Positions 7,040-12,978 of a stretch of 14,046 nucleotides of DNA are shown piece after piece. Each line of letters starts with the position of its first letter. Within the stretch, counting starts at the first letter, position 1. Both the position numbers and the translations under genes were made by a program. Source of the DNA: an uncultured Sulfitobacter sp. GTDB lineage: Bacteria; Pseudomonadota; Alphaproteobacteria; Rhodobacterales; Rhodobacteraceae. The notes beneath the pieces were generated by a model, which was not told the origin of the DNA, searched no databases, and saw only the letters and a program-made list of their open reading frames with translations. The DNA is taken from assembly GCA_937923365.1 (NCBI GenBank), contig CALAIJ010000033.1, forward strand, positions 1 through 14,046, given 5' to 3'.

Positions 7040-7731
7040 TCTTCAACTGCTTTGGGCTGGCGCTGTCGCAGCTTAGCCATGCCCGGTTTCGCCGCGTGTT
7101 CTTTATCGGCATTGGCCTGTCATTCCTGTTGCTGGTTGCCGCCGTGGCAGGCTTTAGCTGGTTGATCGACTGGATCACGCCTGAGCAGGTCTGGCTGCCG
7201 ATATTGGGCGAGGTGCAATGGGTGCATGAACTCATCTCATGGGGAGGCGCATTCCTGCTGACCTTTCTGTCGATTTTTCTGATGGTGCCCGTGGCCTCTG
7301 CCATCACATCGATGTTTCTGGATGATGTGGCCGACGCGGTTGAGGGGCGACATTACCCGAACCTGCCACCCGTCAAACGCATCCCCTTTGGCGAAGCGTT
7401 ACGCGACACTGTGAACTTTCTGGGCCTGCTGTTTGGCGCAAACCTGCTGGCCTTGATACTGGCAATCATCTTTGCCCCTGCGGCCCTGTTCATCTTCTGG
7501 GGCGTGAACGGCTTTCTGCTGGGGCGTGAATACTTCACGCTGGTCGCCATGCGCCGTGTTGGTCGCAAGGGGGCTGTTCAGCTACGTCGCAAGCATACTG
7601 CAACGATCTGGGCTGCTGGCGTGTTGATGGCCGTGCCCCTGTCCGTACCGCTGATCAATCTGCTGATCCCCATCCTAGGGGCCGCAACGTTTACCCACTT
7701 GTACCACCGATTGGAGTCTCGTTCGGGCTAA
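7024..7731 (+). CDS. EI24-domain (CysZ-like) integral membrane protein
   Basis: A 235-residue inner-membrane protein with hydrophobic stretches at about 24-50, 73-98, 132-168 and 194-228. The motif NGFLLGREYFTLVAMRR (162-178) is the hallmark of the EI24/CysZ superfamily. E. coli CysZ takes up sulfate, but this group of alphaproteobacterial relatives is only distantly similar and has no proven transport role, so I do not call it cysZ. The basic loops after TM3 (RRVGRKGAVQLRRK) suggest that side is cytoplasmic. The ATG lies inside the nitroreductase gene (16-nt overlap), which indicates coupled translation. Its last 41 bases overlap the 3' end of the opposite-strand DUF1467 gene. No sulfur-assimilation gene is nearby to support a sulfate role. 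Confidence 0.88.
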   Translation: MAFGLIFNCFGLALSQLSHARFRRVFFIGIGLSFLLLVAAVAGFSWLIDWITPEQVWLPILGEVQWVHELISWGGAFLLTFLSIFLMVPVASAITSMFLDDVADAVEGRHYPNLPPVKRIPFGEALRDTVNFLGLLFGANLLALILAIIFAPAALFIFWGVNGFLLGREYFTLVAMRRVGRKGAVQLRRKHTATIWAAGVLMAVPLSVPLINLLIPILGAATFTHLYHRLESRSG

Positions 7732-7984
7732 GCCAGCGTTCGATATCATCGACGGTGATCACTTCCCACAAGATGAAATAGGCGCAAACAACCCAGATGA
7801 CCAAAGCCACCAGCGTGGTCCACAGCGCCTTCTTCTTGAGGTGGTGATGCTCGGGCGATCCTGCGTGGGTGCCGGGAACGATGTCGTTCAGATCGCCTTG
7901 GGTCTGCACCCGAATAGGCAGCGCCACGAAAAAGACCATCGCCCAGATGATCACATAAAGGACAAGACCGGAAACGGGGCCCAT
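7691..7984 (-). CDS. DUF1467 family small membrane protein
   Basis: A 97-residue protein with two predicted membrane helices (about 5-23 and 54-74). Between them is the conserved DUF1467 loop, ALPIRVQTQGDLNDIVPGTH (residues 21-40), followed by a His-rich, Lys-rich stretch (SPEHHHLKKK). The family is of unknown function and is found mainly in alphaproteobacteria. Its ATG follows the epimerase stop codon with no spacer (TGAATG), so it very likely depends on ribosomes finishing the epimerase message. I infer a link to the epimerase or simply to its expression level; nothing in the sequence proves an interaction. The short C-terminal tail (IGGTSG) is encoded in the 41-bp region overlapping the convergent EI24 gene. 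Confidence 0.9.
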   Translation of the reverse strand: MGPVSGLVLYVIIWAMVFFVALPIRVQTQGDLNDIVPGTHAGSPEHHHLKKKALWTTLVALVIWVVCAYFILWEVITVDDIERWLSPNETPIGGTSG

Positions 7985-8389
7985 TCAGACCTGCTCCAGC
8001 TCGACAAGCGCGCCGTTGAAGTCCTTGGGATGCAGGAACAACACAGGCTTGCCGTGCGCGCCGATCTTGGGCTCTCCCGTGCCCAGAACGCGGGCACCTG
8101 TGGACTTGAGATGGTCGCGCGCTGCGATGATATCATCGACCTCGTAGCAGATGTGATGGATGCCGCCCGCGGGGTTCTTTTCGAGAAAACCGTTGATCGG
8201 GCTGTCGTCGCCCAGCGGGTACAGAAGCTCAATCTTGGTGTTGGGCAATTCGATAAAGATGACCGTGACGCCGTGGTCAGGCTCGTCCTTGGCGGGGCCC
8301 ACATTTGCGCCCAGCGCATTGCGGTACTGGTCTGCTGCGGCCTCCAGATCAGGCACAGCAATTGCTACGTGGTTCAAACGGCCAATCAT
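7985..8389 (-). CDS. epi: Methylmalonyl-CoA / ethylmalonyl-CoA epimerase
   Basis: A vicinal-oxygen-chelate (glyoxalase-fold) enzyme that interconverts the 2R and 2S epimers of methylmalonyl-CoA. In Rhodobacter sphaeroides the homologous enzyme also epimerises ethylmalonyl-CoA in the acetate-assimilating ethylmalonyl-CoA pathway. The protein has 134 residues, the usual length. Two beta-alpha-beta-beta-beta halves are visible: LNHVAIAVPDLEAA (5-18) with probable metal ligand H7 and IELLYPLG (53-60), then GGIHHICYEVDDI (75-87) with H79 and GALVELEQV (126-134) with E130. The start ATG at 8389 has AAAGGA about 8 nt upstream. The gene is coupled to DUF1467 downstream and diverges from a receiver-domain gene. 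Identification as an acyl-CoA epimerase rather than another glyoxalase-fold enzyme rests on the HHICYEVDD and IELL motifs and is firm. Confidence 0.95.
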   Translation of the reverse strand: MIGRLNHVAIAVPDLEAAADQYRNALGANVGPAKDEPDHGVTVIFIELPNTKIELLYPLGDDSPINGFLEKNPAGGIHHICYEVDDIIAARDHLKSTGARVLGTGEPKIGAHGKPVLFLHPKDFNGALVELEQV

Positions 8390-8462
8390 CTTTGCGTCCT
8401 TTTCAAAGAATACGTTTGACGCGCCTTATGCCGTGGGAAGCTCTTAAGGGCAATGCGACACG

Positions 8463-8478
8463 TTAACGTCCTGTTAGC
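8463..8478 (+). promoter_or_regulatory. Candidate CtrA-binding box
   Basis: The sequence TTAA, seven bases, then TTAGC matches the alphaproteobacterial CtrA consensus TTAA-N7-TTAAC with one mismatch. It lies in the 130-bp divergent gap between the epimerase and the receiver-domain gene, with its 3' end 41 bp before the latter's ATG, a plausible position near a promoter. A single site this short occurs by chance, so this is a lead only. Confidence 0.3.
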
Positions 8479-8519
8479 CAGTATTGCTTAGCCTGAGATT
8501 CTGATGTCAGGAGACGCCC

Positions 8520-9239
8520 ATGGATCCCTTCGACCCCTTTGCCCCATCAAACGCCACGCCAACGACCGAACACCCCCTGCTTGGGCTGACCGTCCTTGTG
8601 GTAGAAGACAGCCGATACGCTTGCGAGGCGATCCGCCTGCTGTGCATCAAATCCGGCGCCCGTATCCGCCGTGCGGATTGCCTGCGCTCTGCCAGGCGCC
8701 ATTTGCGCGTCTACCGTCCGTCCGTGGTGCTGGTGGATCTGGGATTGCCTGATGGTGACGGTCTGGACCTTATCTCGGAACTCAGCGTTAGCCAGCCCGC
8801 GGTCGAAGTCATCCTTGCCACCTCCGGGCAAATACATCTGGCCGCCGCTGCACGCACCGCTGGCGCGCATGGGTTTCTGGCCAAACCGGTCACCTCCATC
8901 GCGCAATTCCAAGAGGCCATTCTGGCACTTCTGCCAGCGGCCCGCAGACCCAGTGGCCCCCGCGTCATGAGCGACGAGACAATCACTCCCGACCAGATCG
9001 CCTACCACGATGACATGGCGCATATCGCCGACATCCTGAGTGATCTGCCAGACAGCCGCTTGGTGGATTATGCGGCACAGTTCATCAAAGGTGTGGCTGC
9101 CGCTGCAAGTGACACAGGGCTGGAACAAGCCGCCCAGACCCTTGCCACACGACATGCCGAAGGCCTGACAACGGGCACTGAAATCGCGCATCTTGCGGGT
9201 ATGGTGCAACGCCGTTTAGCGCAGCGGATGGCTATCTAG
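8520..9239 (+). CDS. Response-regulator receiver-domain protein with uncharacterised helical C-terminus
   Basis: A 239-residue two-part protein. Residues 22-140 are a CheY-like receiver: acidic pocket E29-D30 (VLVVEDS), phosphoacceptor D73 (VVLVDLGLPDGDGLDL), switch Thr101 (ILATSG) and Lys122 (LAKP), all intact, so it should accept phosphate from a histidine kinase. Residues 150-239 are mostly helical (DDMAHIADILSDLPDSRLVD onward) and match no DNA-binding, GGDEF or HPt motif that I can recognise; in particular I see no clear helix-turn-helix. The start ATG at 8520 has AGGAG about 7 nt upstream. No kinase gene is in the window, so it is an orphan here. A CtrA-like box precedes it. It converges on the GNAT gene with only 9 bp between stops. 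The output function is unknown. Confidence 0.9.
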   Translation: MDPFDPFAPSNATPTTEHPLLGLTVLVVEDSRYACEAIRLLCIKSGARIRRADCLRSARRHLRVYRPSVVLVDLGLPDGDGLDLISELSVSQPAVEVILATSGQIHLAAAARTAGAHGFLAKPVTSIAQFQEAILALLPAARRPSGPRVMSDETITPDQIAYHDDMAHIADILSDLPDSRLVDYAAQFIKGVAAAASDTGLEQAAQTLATRHAEGLTTGTEIAHLAGMVQRRLAQRMAI

Positions 9240-9248
9240 GCACACCCG

Positions 9249-9968
9249 CTAAAGCGTGGGGTCGCTCGCCACGCGCACAAGGCTTGTCAGATCGCCCAAA
9301 CGCTCGTTTTGCTGGCCCGATGTATCAAAGTTGCTGGGGGACAGCCACGCCTCAAAGGCCTCTTTCAGCGCAGGCCACTCGGCGTCAATGGCCGCAAACC
9401 ACGCCGTATCGCGGTTACATCCTTTGACAACAGCGGCCTGACGGAAAACCCCTTCGTAAGAAAACCCGAGCCGTTGTGCTGCGCGACGCGATCCGGCGTT
9501 CAGGGCATTGCACTTCCATTCATAGCGACGATAGCCGGCCTCGAAGGCCCATTTCATCATCAGATACATCGCCTCCGTCGCTGCGGGTGTACGCTGCAAG
9601 GCGGGGCTGTAATTGATGTGGCCGACCTCAATGGAACCCGCGTCCGGACTAACGCGCAAATAGCTGGCGACGCCTTCCCAATCCCCGGTTTCAAGATTGC
9701 GGATTGCATAAAAGAACGGATCCGCCTGCCCTGCGTGGTCCCGTACCCAACGGTGATACTGCGAAGCGGATGAAAACGGGCCATAGGGCAGATAATCCCA
9801 CACATGATCCTGCCCTGCGTAGCTGCGGTAAAGCAGGGCGGCATGGTCCTCGGCCGTGAGGGGCGCAAGCACTGCGTAACGGCCCTGAAGCACCTCCCCC
9901 GTTGGTGCAGGTGGCGGTGTCCAGTCGGGGACAGGCGCCCCGCCGATGGCTGAAGTCTCGGTAATCAT
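9249..9968 (-). CDS. GNAT-family N-acetyltransferase (RimJ/RimL-like)
   Basis: A 239-residue protein of the acetyl-CoA-dependent GCN5-related family, closest in layout to the RimJ/RimL-type group that acetylates protein or small-molecule amines. Residues 1-30 are a proline-rich N-terminal extension. The core runs from about 33 to 200. IEVGHINYSPALQRTPAATE (113-132) covers beta-4 and the acetyl-CoA loop, and YEWKCNALNAGSRRAAQRLG (149-168) followed by FSYEGVFRQ is the typical C-terminal half of the fold. The start ATG at 9968 has no strong Shine-Dalgarno site, so a slightly different start is possible. A perfect 12-bp palindrome begins 9 bp upstream of the ATG. The gene diverges from the small TM protein at 10132. 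The substrate is not predictable. Confidence 0.9.
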   Translation of the reverse strand: MITETSAIGGAPVPDWTPPPAPTGEVLQGRYAVLAPLTAEDHAALLYRSYAGQDHVWDYLPYGPFSSASQYHRWVRDHAGQADPFFYAIRNLETGDWEGVASYLRVSPDAGSIEVGHINYSPALQRTPAATEAMYLMMKWAFEAGYRRYEWKCNALNAGSRRAAQRLGFSYEGVFRQAAVVKGCNRDTAWFAAIDAEWPALKEAFEAWLSPSNFDTSGQQNERLGDLTSLVRVASDPTL

Positions 9969-9976
9969 AGCGCCAC

Positions 9977-9988
9977 GTTATGCATAAC
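9977..9988. promoter_or_regulatory. Perfect 12-bp palindrome, possible operator
   Basis: GTTATGCATAAC is a perfect inverted repeat starting 9 bp before the GNAT start codon. It lies in the 163-bp gap between two divergent genes, where a dimeric repressor could bind. The symmetry does not extend further. No regulator gene is nearby, and I do not match it to a known operator. Confidence 0.3.
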
Positions 9989-10131
9989 TTTGCCCAGCGC
10001 CAAGCCCAGACTGCACAAGATGCAATCTTCACAAACCCCGCACATCTTCTGCAAATTATCGCCACATTGCGGCGGCATGCTGATCATAGGACGGGGGTTC
10101 GGCACAAATTCTGCAAACAAGGGCGCGCAAC

Positions 10132-10317
10132 ATGCATTTCCTGTTCAAATCCGGTGGTAAAGACGTCCCCATGCAAGGCGTGGACTGGATCGTGCTTTCT
10201 GCCAATGCGGTCGGCATCGCCATTGTGACAGCCGCGACAATGCACGCCAATGCACCGACGCATCAAGTTGCCGACACCGCCAGCCCAACTGCGATCGAAG
10301 TGGCCAGCCTCGACTGA
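10132..10317 (+). CDS. 61-residue single-TM protein, possibly a diverged Flp-like pilin
   Basis: A short reading frame with a good ribosome site (AAGGG, 8 nt before the ATG) that fills the gap up to the DUF1501 stop, ending 2 bp away. The N-terminus is basic (MHFLFKSGGK). Residues 17-36 are hydrophobic (VDWIVLSANAVGIAIVTAAT), and the tail is polar and Ala/Thr-rich (HANAPTHQVADTASPTAIEV). The VDWIVLSAxxVGIAI stretch resembles the VDWVVLTAAxVGLxIA segment I recall from small Flp/TadE-type pilin-like proteins of Rhodobacteraceae, but the usual preceding ESGAVT processing region is replaced by KDVPMQG. The gene is therefore probably real and membrane-bound; the pilin link is an inference from one motif. 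No tad/flp genes are in the window. The 163-bp region upstream holds two copies of TTCTGCAAA (10047 and 10109) but no clear promoter. Confidence 0.62.
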   Translation: MHFLFKSGGKDVPMQGVDWIVLSANAVGIAIVTAATMHANAPTHQVADTASPTAIEVASLD

Positions 10318-10319
10318 CC

Positions 10320-11489
10320 CTAAAGCAGTAGGCCAGGATCGCGCCCCAAATCCAATCCCGGAAAAATCTCCCGTTCCAAGGTGGCGCCTTGCACGCCCGT
10401 CATCGCACGCATGAGCCAGGCGGCAGGTGCACGCACATCACCTGTCGGCATCAGGTCGCGGCGGTCATAGAGCGATGCTTCCGACACACCGGGCCAGTCT
10501 CCGTAGACTTTGCCACCCCGAATGGCGCCCCCTGACAGCAACATCAACCCGGCAGTGCCATGGTCGGTGCCGCCCGTGCCATTCTCGCGCGCGGTGCGAC
10601 CAAATTCGGTCATGGCGACCACGGCCGTTTTGCCCCAGACCTTTGTGCCCAGATCATTGCGCAAGGTAAGAATGGTCTGACTGAGGGCCTCCAGCACCCG
10701 CGGCAACGTGCGGTGCTGATTGCGGTGTGTGTCCCAGCCATTGAGGGAAAACGCCGCGATCCGTGCGTCCTCTCGCAGACGGTTTGCCGCGAAACGGGCA
10801 ACTTCCTGATGCGGCTTTTGTCTACTGCGACCCGTTGCGGCGATGCCGTCGGACAGGGTGAAAGCTTCGGACAGGGCCGCGTGCAGGGCGGGATCATCCT
10901 CCATCACCAGATCGGCCAACCGGCGGGCCTGCGCGCTTAGGGTCACTTCGGCATCGGGGGTCCAGTTAGCCACCTCAGCTACGCCATCCAGCACCCGCAG
11001 ATCGTTGTAGCCGATCGCATATGCCGTCTGCGCCGTGGCACCGGGCACTGCTTGCAGCAAGCGGTTCAGCCAGCCGTCCCGCGCACTTGATCCCAGCGCG
11101 TTGGTGCCCGCCTCAAGCAAATCCTGCCCGTCGAAATGACTGCGCTTGTCCCGATATGGCGTTGAGACCGCATGCACAAAGCCCAGTTGCCCCGCCTGCC
11201 ACAAAGGCTGCAAAGCGCCCAACGCGGGATGCATCGCAAAGTATCCGTCCAGATCAATCGGCGCGGGGCCTGCGTTCAACTTGGGCCGCAATGCCGCGAA
11301 GGCAGGATCGCCAACGGGGCGCACCACATCCAGCCCGTCCATGCCACCGCGCAGGATGATCACCACCAGTCGCATGTCCCAAGGGGCCGCAGCAAAGCTG
11401 ACCGGCGTGACCAGCGGGCTGGCTGCAAGCGAACAGCCCAGCGCACCAGAGCGGAGCAGAAATTTGCGACGGTCCAGGAATGACTGCAT
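10320..11489 (-). CDS. DUF1501 family protein, Tat-exported
   Basis: A 389-residue protein with a twin-arginine signal (DRRKFLLRSG at residues 6-15, hydrophobic region to about 33, cleavage probably after FAAA), so it should be exported folded to the periplasm. DUF1501 belongs to the alkaline-phosphatase/sulfatase-like superfamily and has no established reaction. Conserved family blocks are visible: LRGGMDGLDVVRP (47-59), RSHFDGQDLLEAG (116-128), SLNGWDTHRNQ (248-258), and TEFGRTARENGTGGTDHG (294-311). The Asp/His residues in these blocks are candidates for metal binding. The start ATG at 11489 has GGAGGGG directly upstream, in the 12-bp gap after the DUF1800 stop, so the two are one transcription unit. 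DUF1800-DUF1501 pairs recur across many bacteria, which supports a shared role. The gene is complete and apparently functional. Confidence 0.93.
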   Translation of the reverse strand: MQSFLDRRKFLLRSGALGCSLAASPLVTPVSFAAAPWDMRLVVIILRGGMDGLDVVRPVGDPAFAALRPKLNAGPAPIDLDGYFAMHPALGALQPLWQAGQLGFVHAVSTPYRDKRSHFDGQDLLEAGTNALGSSARDGWLNRLLQAVPGATAQTAYAIGYNDLRVLDGVAEVANWTPDAEVTLSAQARRLADLVMEDDPALHAALSEAFTLSDGIAATGRSRQKPHQEVARFAANRLREDARIAAFSLNGWDTHRNQHRTLPRVLEALSQTILTLRNDLGTKVWGKTAVVAMTEFGRTARENGTGGTDHGTAGLMLLSGGAIRGGKVYGDWPGVSEASLYDRRDLMPTGDVRAPAAWLMRAMTGVQGATLEREIFPGLDLGRDPGLLL

Positions 11490-11501
11490 GAGACCCCTCC
11501 C

Positions 11502-12884
11502 CTAGCGCCGCTGAAAGGCCGGAGACATCAGGATCAGCCCGATGCCTTCGGCCCGCGTTTCGGCGGCTTTGGCGGCAAAGACTACATTTTGCGGCGCGTC
11601 CGCCCCCAGTGCGTAGCCCACCACATCGCGGGGATCGGGCAGCACCCGCAGCAGGCTCTTGGGTGCCCGCATGGCCCATTCCAACCGCCCCGCGACGCCC
11701 TGCGGGGTGACCCAAGCGGCGTCATCCTCTGACCAGCCATCAGGGCCAGGCGGCTGCTGCCACCGCTGCCCCATGACCCGTAGCGGTTGGGTAAACACGC
11801 GGTTGATCGTGCGGCGACCCATACGCTCAAACACCAGCGAAGAGACGCCAAGCGCGCGCAAGGACGCGCTGATAAACTCGTCCGGTGGGCGGATGTTTGT
11901 GGCGGGCGTGGTCCAACTGTCGGCGTGCATCAGCATGGCGGCATAGACATCACTCAGTTGGGCGCCGTCTTGCAGATACGCGGATGTCATCGCCTCAACC
12001 AGCGCATCTGAGGGTGTATCAGACACGAAATGCACCGCCAGCTTGCGTGCGATATGTGCAGCCGTCGCGGGATGGTCCGCGAGGTCATCAAGCACCGCAT
12101 CAATCCGCTGCATGGACAGCGTGCCGGCGTAGGTGGTGGCCATTACGGTGTGCAGCCCCGGCTCAGCGTATTGCGCGCGAAATTCGAACCCGTAATCGCG
12201 TGTGCGCGTCAGGCCGGTTAACAGATGCGCCAACGCACGCACATCCGCCTGCGTGTAGGGGCCATTCACACCCAATGTGTGCAGCTCCAGCACCTCACGG
12301 GCGAGGTTTTCGTTCAGTCCATACTTGATCTTGCGCCGCTTGGCCGCAACGCTGTTCGGCCCGATGGAAACATCTTGATCCAGATAGCTCAGCATCAAGG
12401 GGTGGCGCACCGCAGCCTTCAGAAGGTCCGAAAACTTGCCGGAGATCCGCGGGCGTACCGCGTCCTCCACATAGACCGCCGTACCGTGTTTGATCACGTT
12501 GCCCTTGCCGTAGGCCGTGAAATGGTCGCCCCAAAACGCAACCAACCTTTCGCGAAACCCGTCCGCTGTGTGGATGCGGCGCTGGATGGTTTGCTTGAAC
12601 CAATGCTGGTTTGATTTCCATGCGGCACGCGATGCAGCGACCTGCCGCTTTTGTGCGGCGTCCCCTTCGGCGGTGCCCGCTTGTTTGCGCGCCTCACGAC
12701 GCGCCAACCGATACGTGCTGTAGTGCTCTTGCATCTGCGCGAAAGTGCCCAGTTCAAAGCGTTCCTGCATCAGATCGGGCCCAAGCAGCGCGGCCAACAT
12801 TTCGGACACGCTGGCAGGGGCCGCGACCACGGGCGACAGCCCATAGCCAAACCGCTTGGCCGCCAGTTCTGGTGTAAATGTCAC
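11502..12884 (-). CDS. DUF1800 family protein
   Basis: A 460-residue protein with the DUF1800 hallmarks: LAAKRFGYGLSP at the N-terminus (7-18), RERLVAFWGDHFTAYGKG (111-128), HPLMLSYLDQ (161-170) and NENLAREVLELHTLGVNGPY (191-210), then TQADVRALAHLLTGLT. Residues 55-92 form a long, charged, probably helical or coiled insertion (RLARREARKQ). The start is a GTG at 12884 with GGAG 10 nt upstream; an in-frame stop soon before it makes a much longer N-terminus impossible. Notably, the conserved domain begins within seven residues of the start, and there is no Sec or Tat signal, although its operon partner DUF1501 carries a Tat signal. It may travel with the partner or act in the cytoplasm. The biochemical function of the family is unknown. 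Confidence 0.93.
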   Translation of the reverse strand: MTFTPELAAKRFGYGLSPVVAAPASVSEMLAALLGPDLMQERFELGTFAQMQEHYSTYRLARREARKQAGTAEGDAAQKRQVAASRAAWKSNQHWFKQTIQRRIHTADGFRERLVAFWGDHFTAYGKGNVIKHGTAVYVEDAVRPRISGKFSDLLKAAVRHPLMLSYLDQDVSIGPNSVAAKRRKIKYGLNENLAREVLELHTLGVNGPYTQADVRALAHLLTGLTRTRDYGFEFRAQYAEPGLHTVMATTYAGTLSMQRIDAVLDDLADHPATAAHIARKLAVHFVSDTPSDALVEAMTSAYLQDGAQLSDVYAAMLMHADSWTTPATNIRPPDEFISASLRALGVSSLVFERMGRRTINRVFTQPLRVMGQRWQQPPGPDGWSEDDAAWVTPQGVAGRLEWAMRAPKSLLRVLPDPRDVVGYALGADAPQNVVFAAKAAETRAEGIGLILMSPAFQRR

Positions 12885-12978
12885 CGCTCACACGCTCCGT
12901 TTCGTTACCTTTAACATAAGCCGATCCTGCGCGATTGCACGCATGACCCTGCCCCGTTGGCGCGAAACCGCCCGCGCG

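Noticed and set aside
9243..9262. Imperfect stem-loop between the convergent receiver and GNAT genes
   Set aside because: The stem needs an unpaired bulge and overlaps the GNAT stop codon, with no T-tract on either side.
10047..10117. Two TTCTGCAAA copies 62 bp apart upstream of the small protein
   Set aside because: Nine-base direct repeats at an arbitrary spacing occur by chance; no further similarity around them.
11254..11715. 153-codon minus-strand frame across the DUF1800/DUF1501 junction
   Set aside because: It overlaps two well-supported genes in another frame and has a Gly/Ala/Arg-rich translation typical of a GC-driven shadow.
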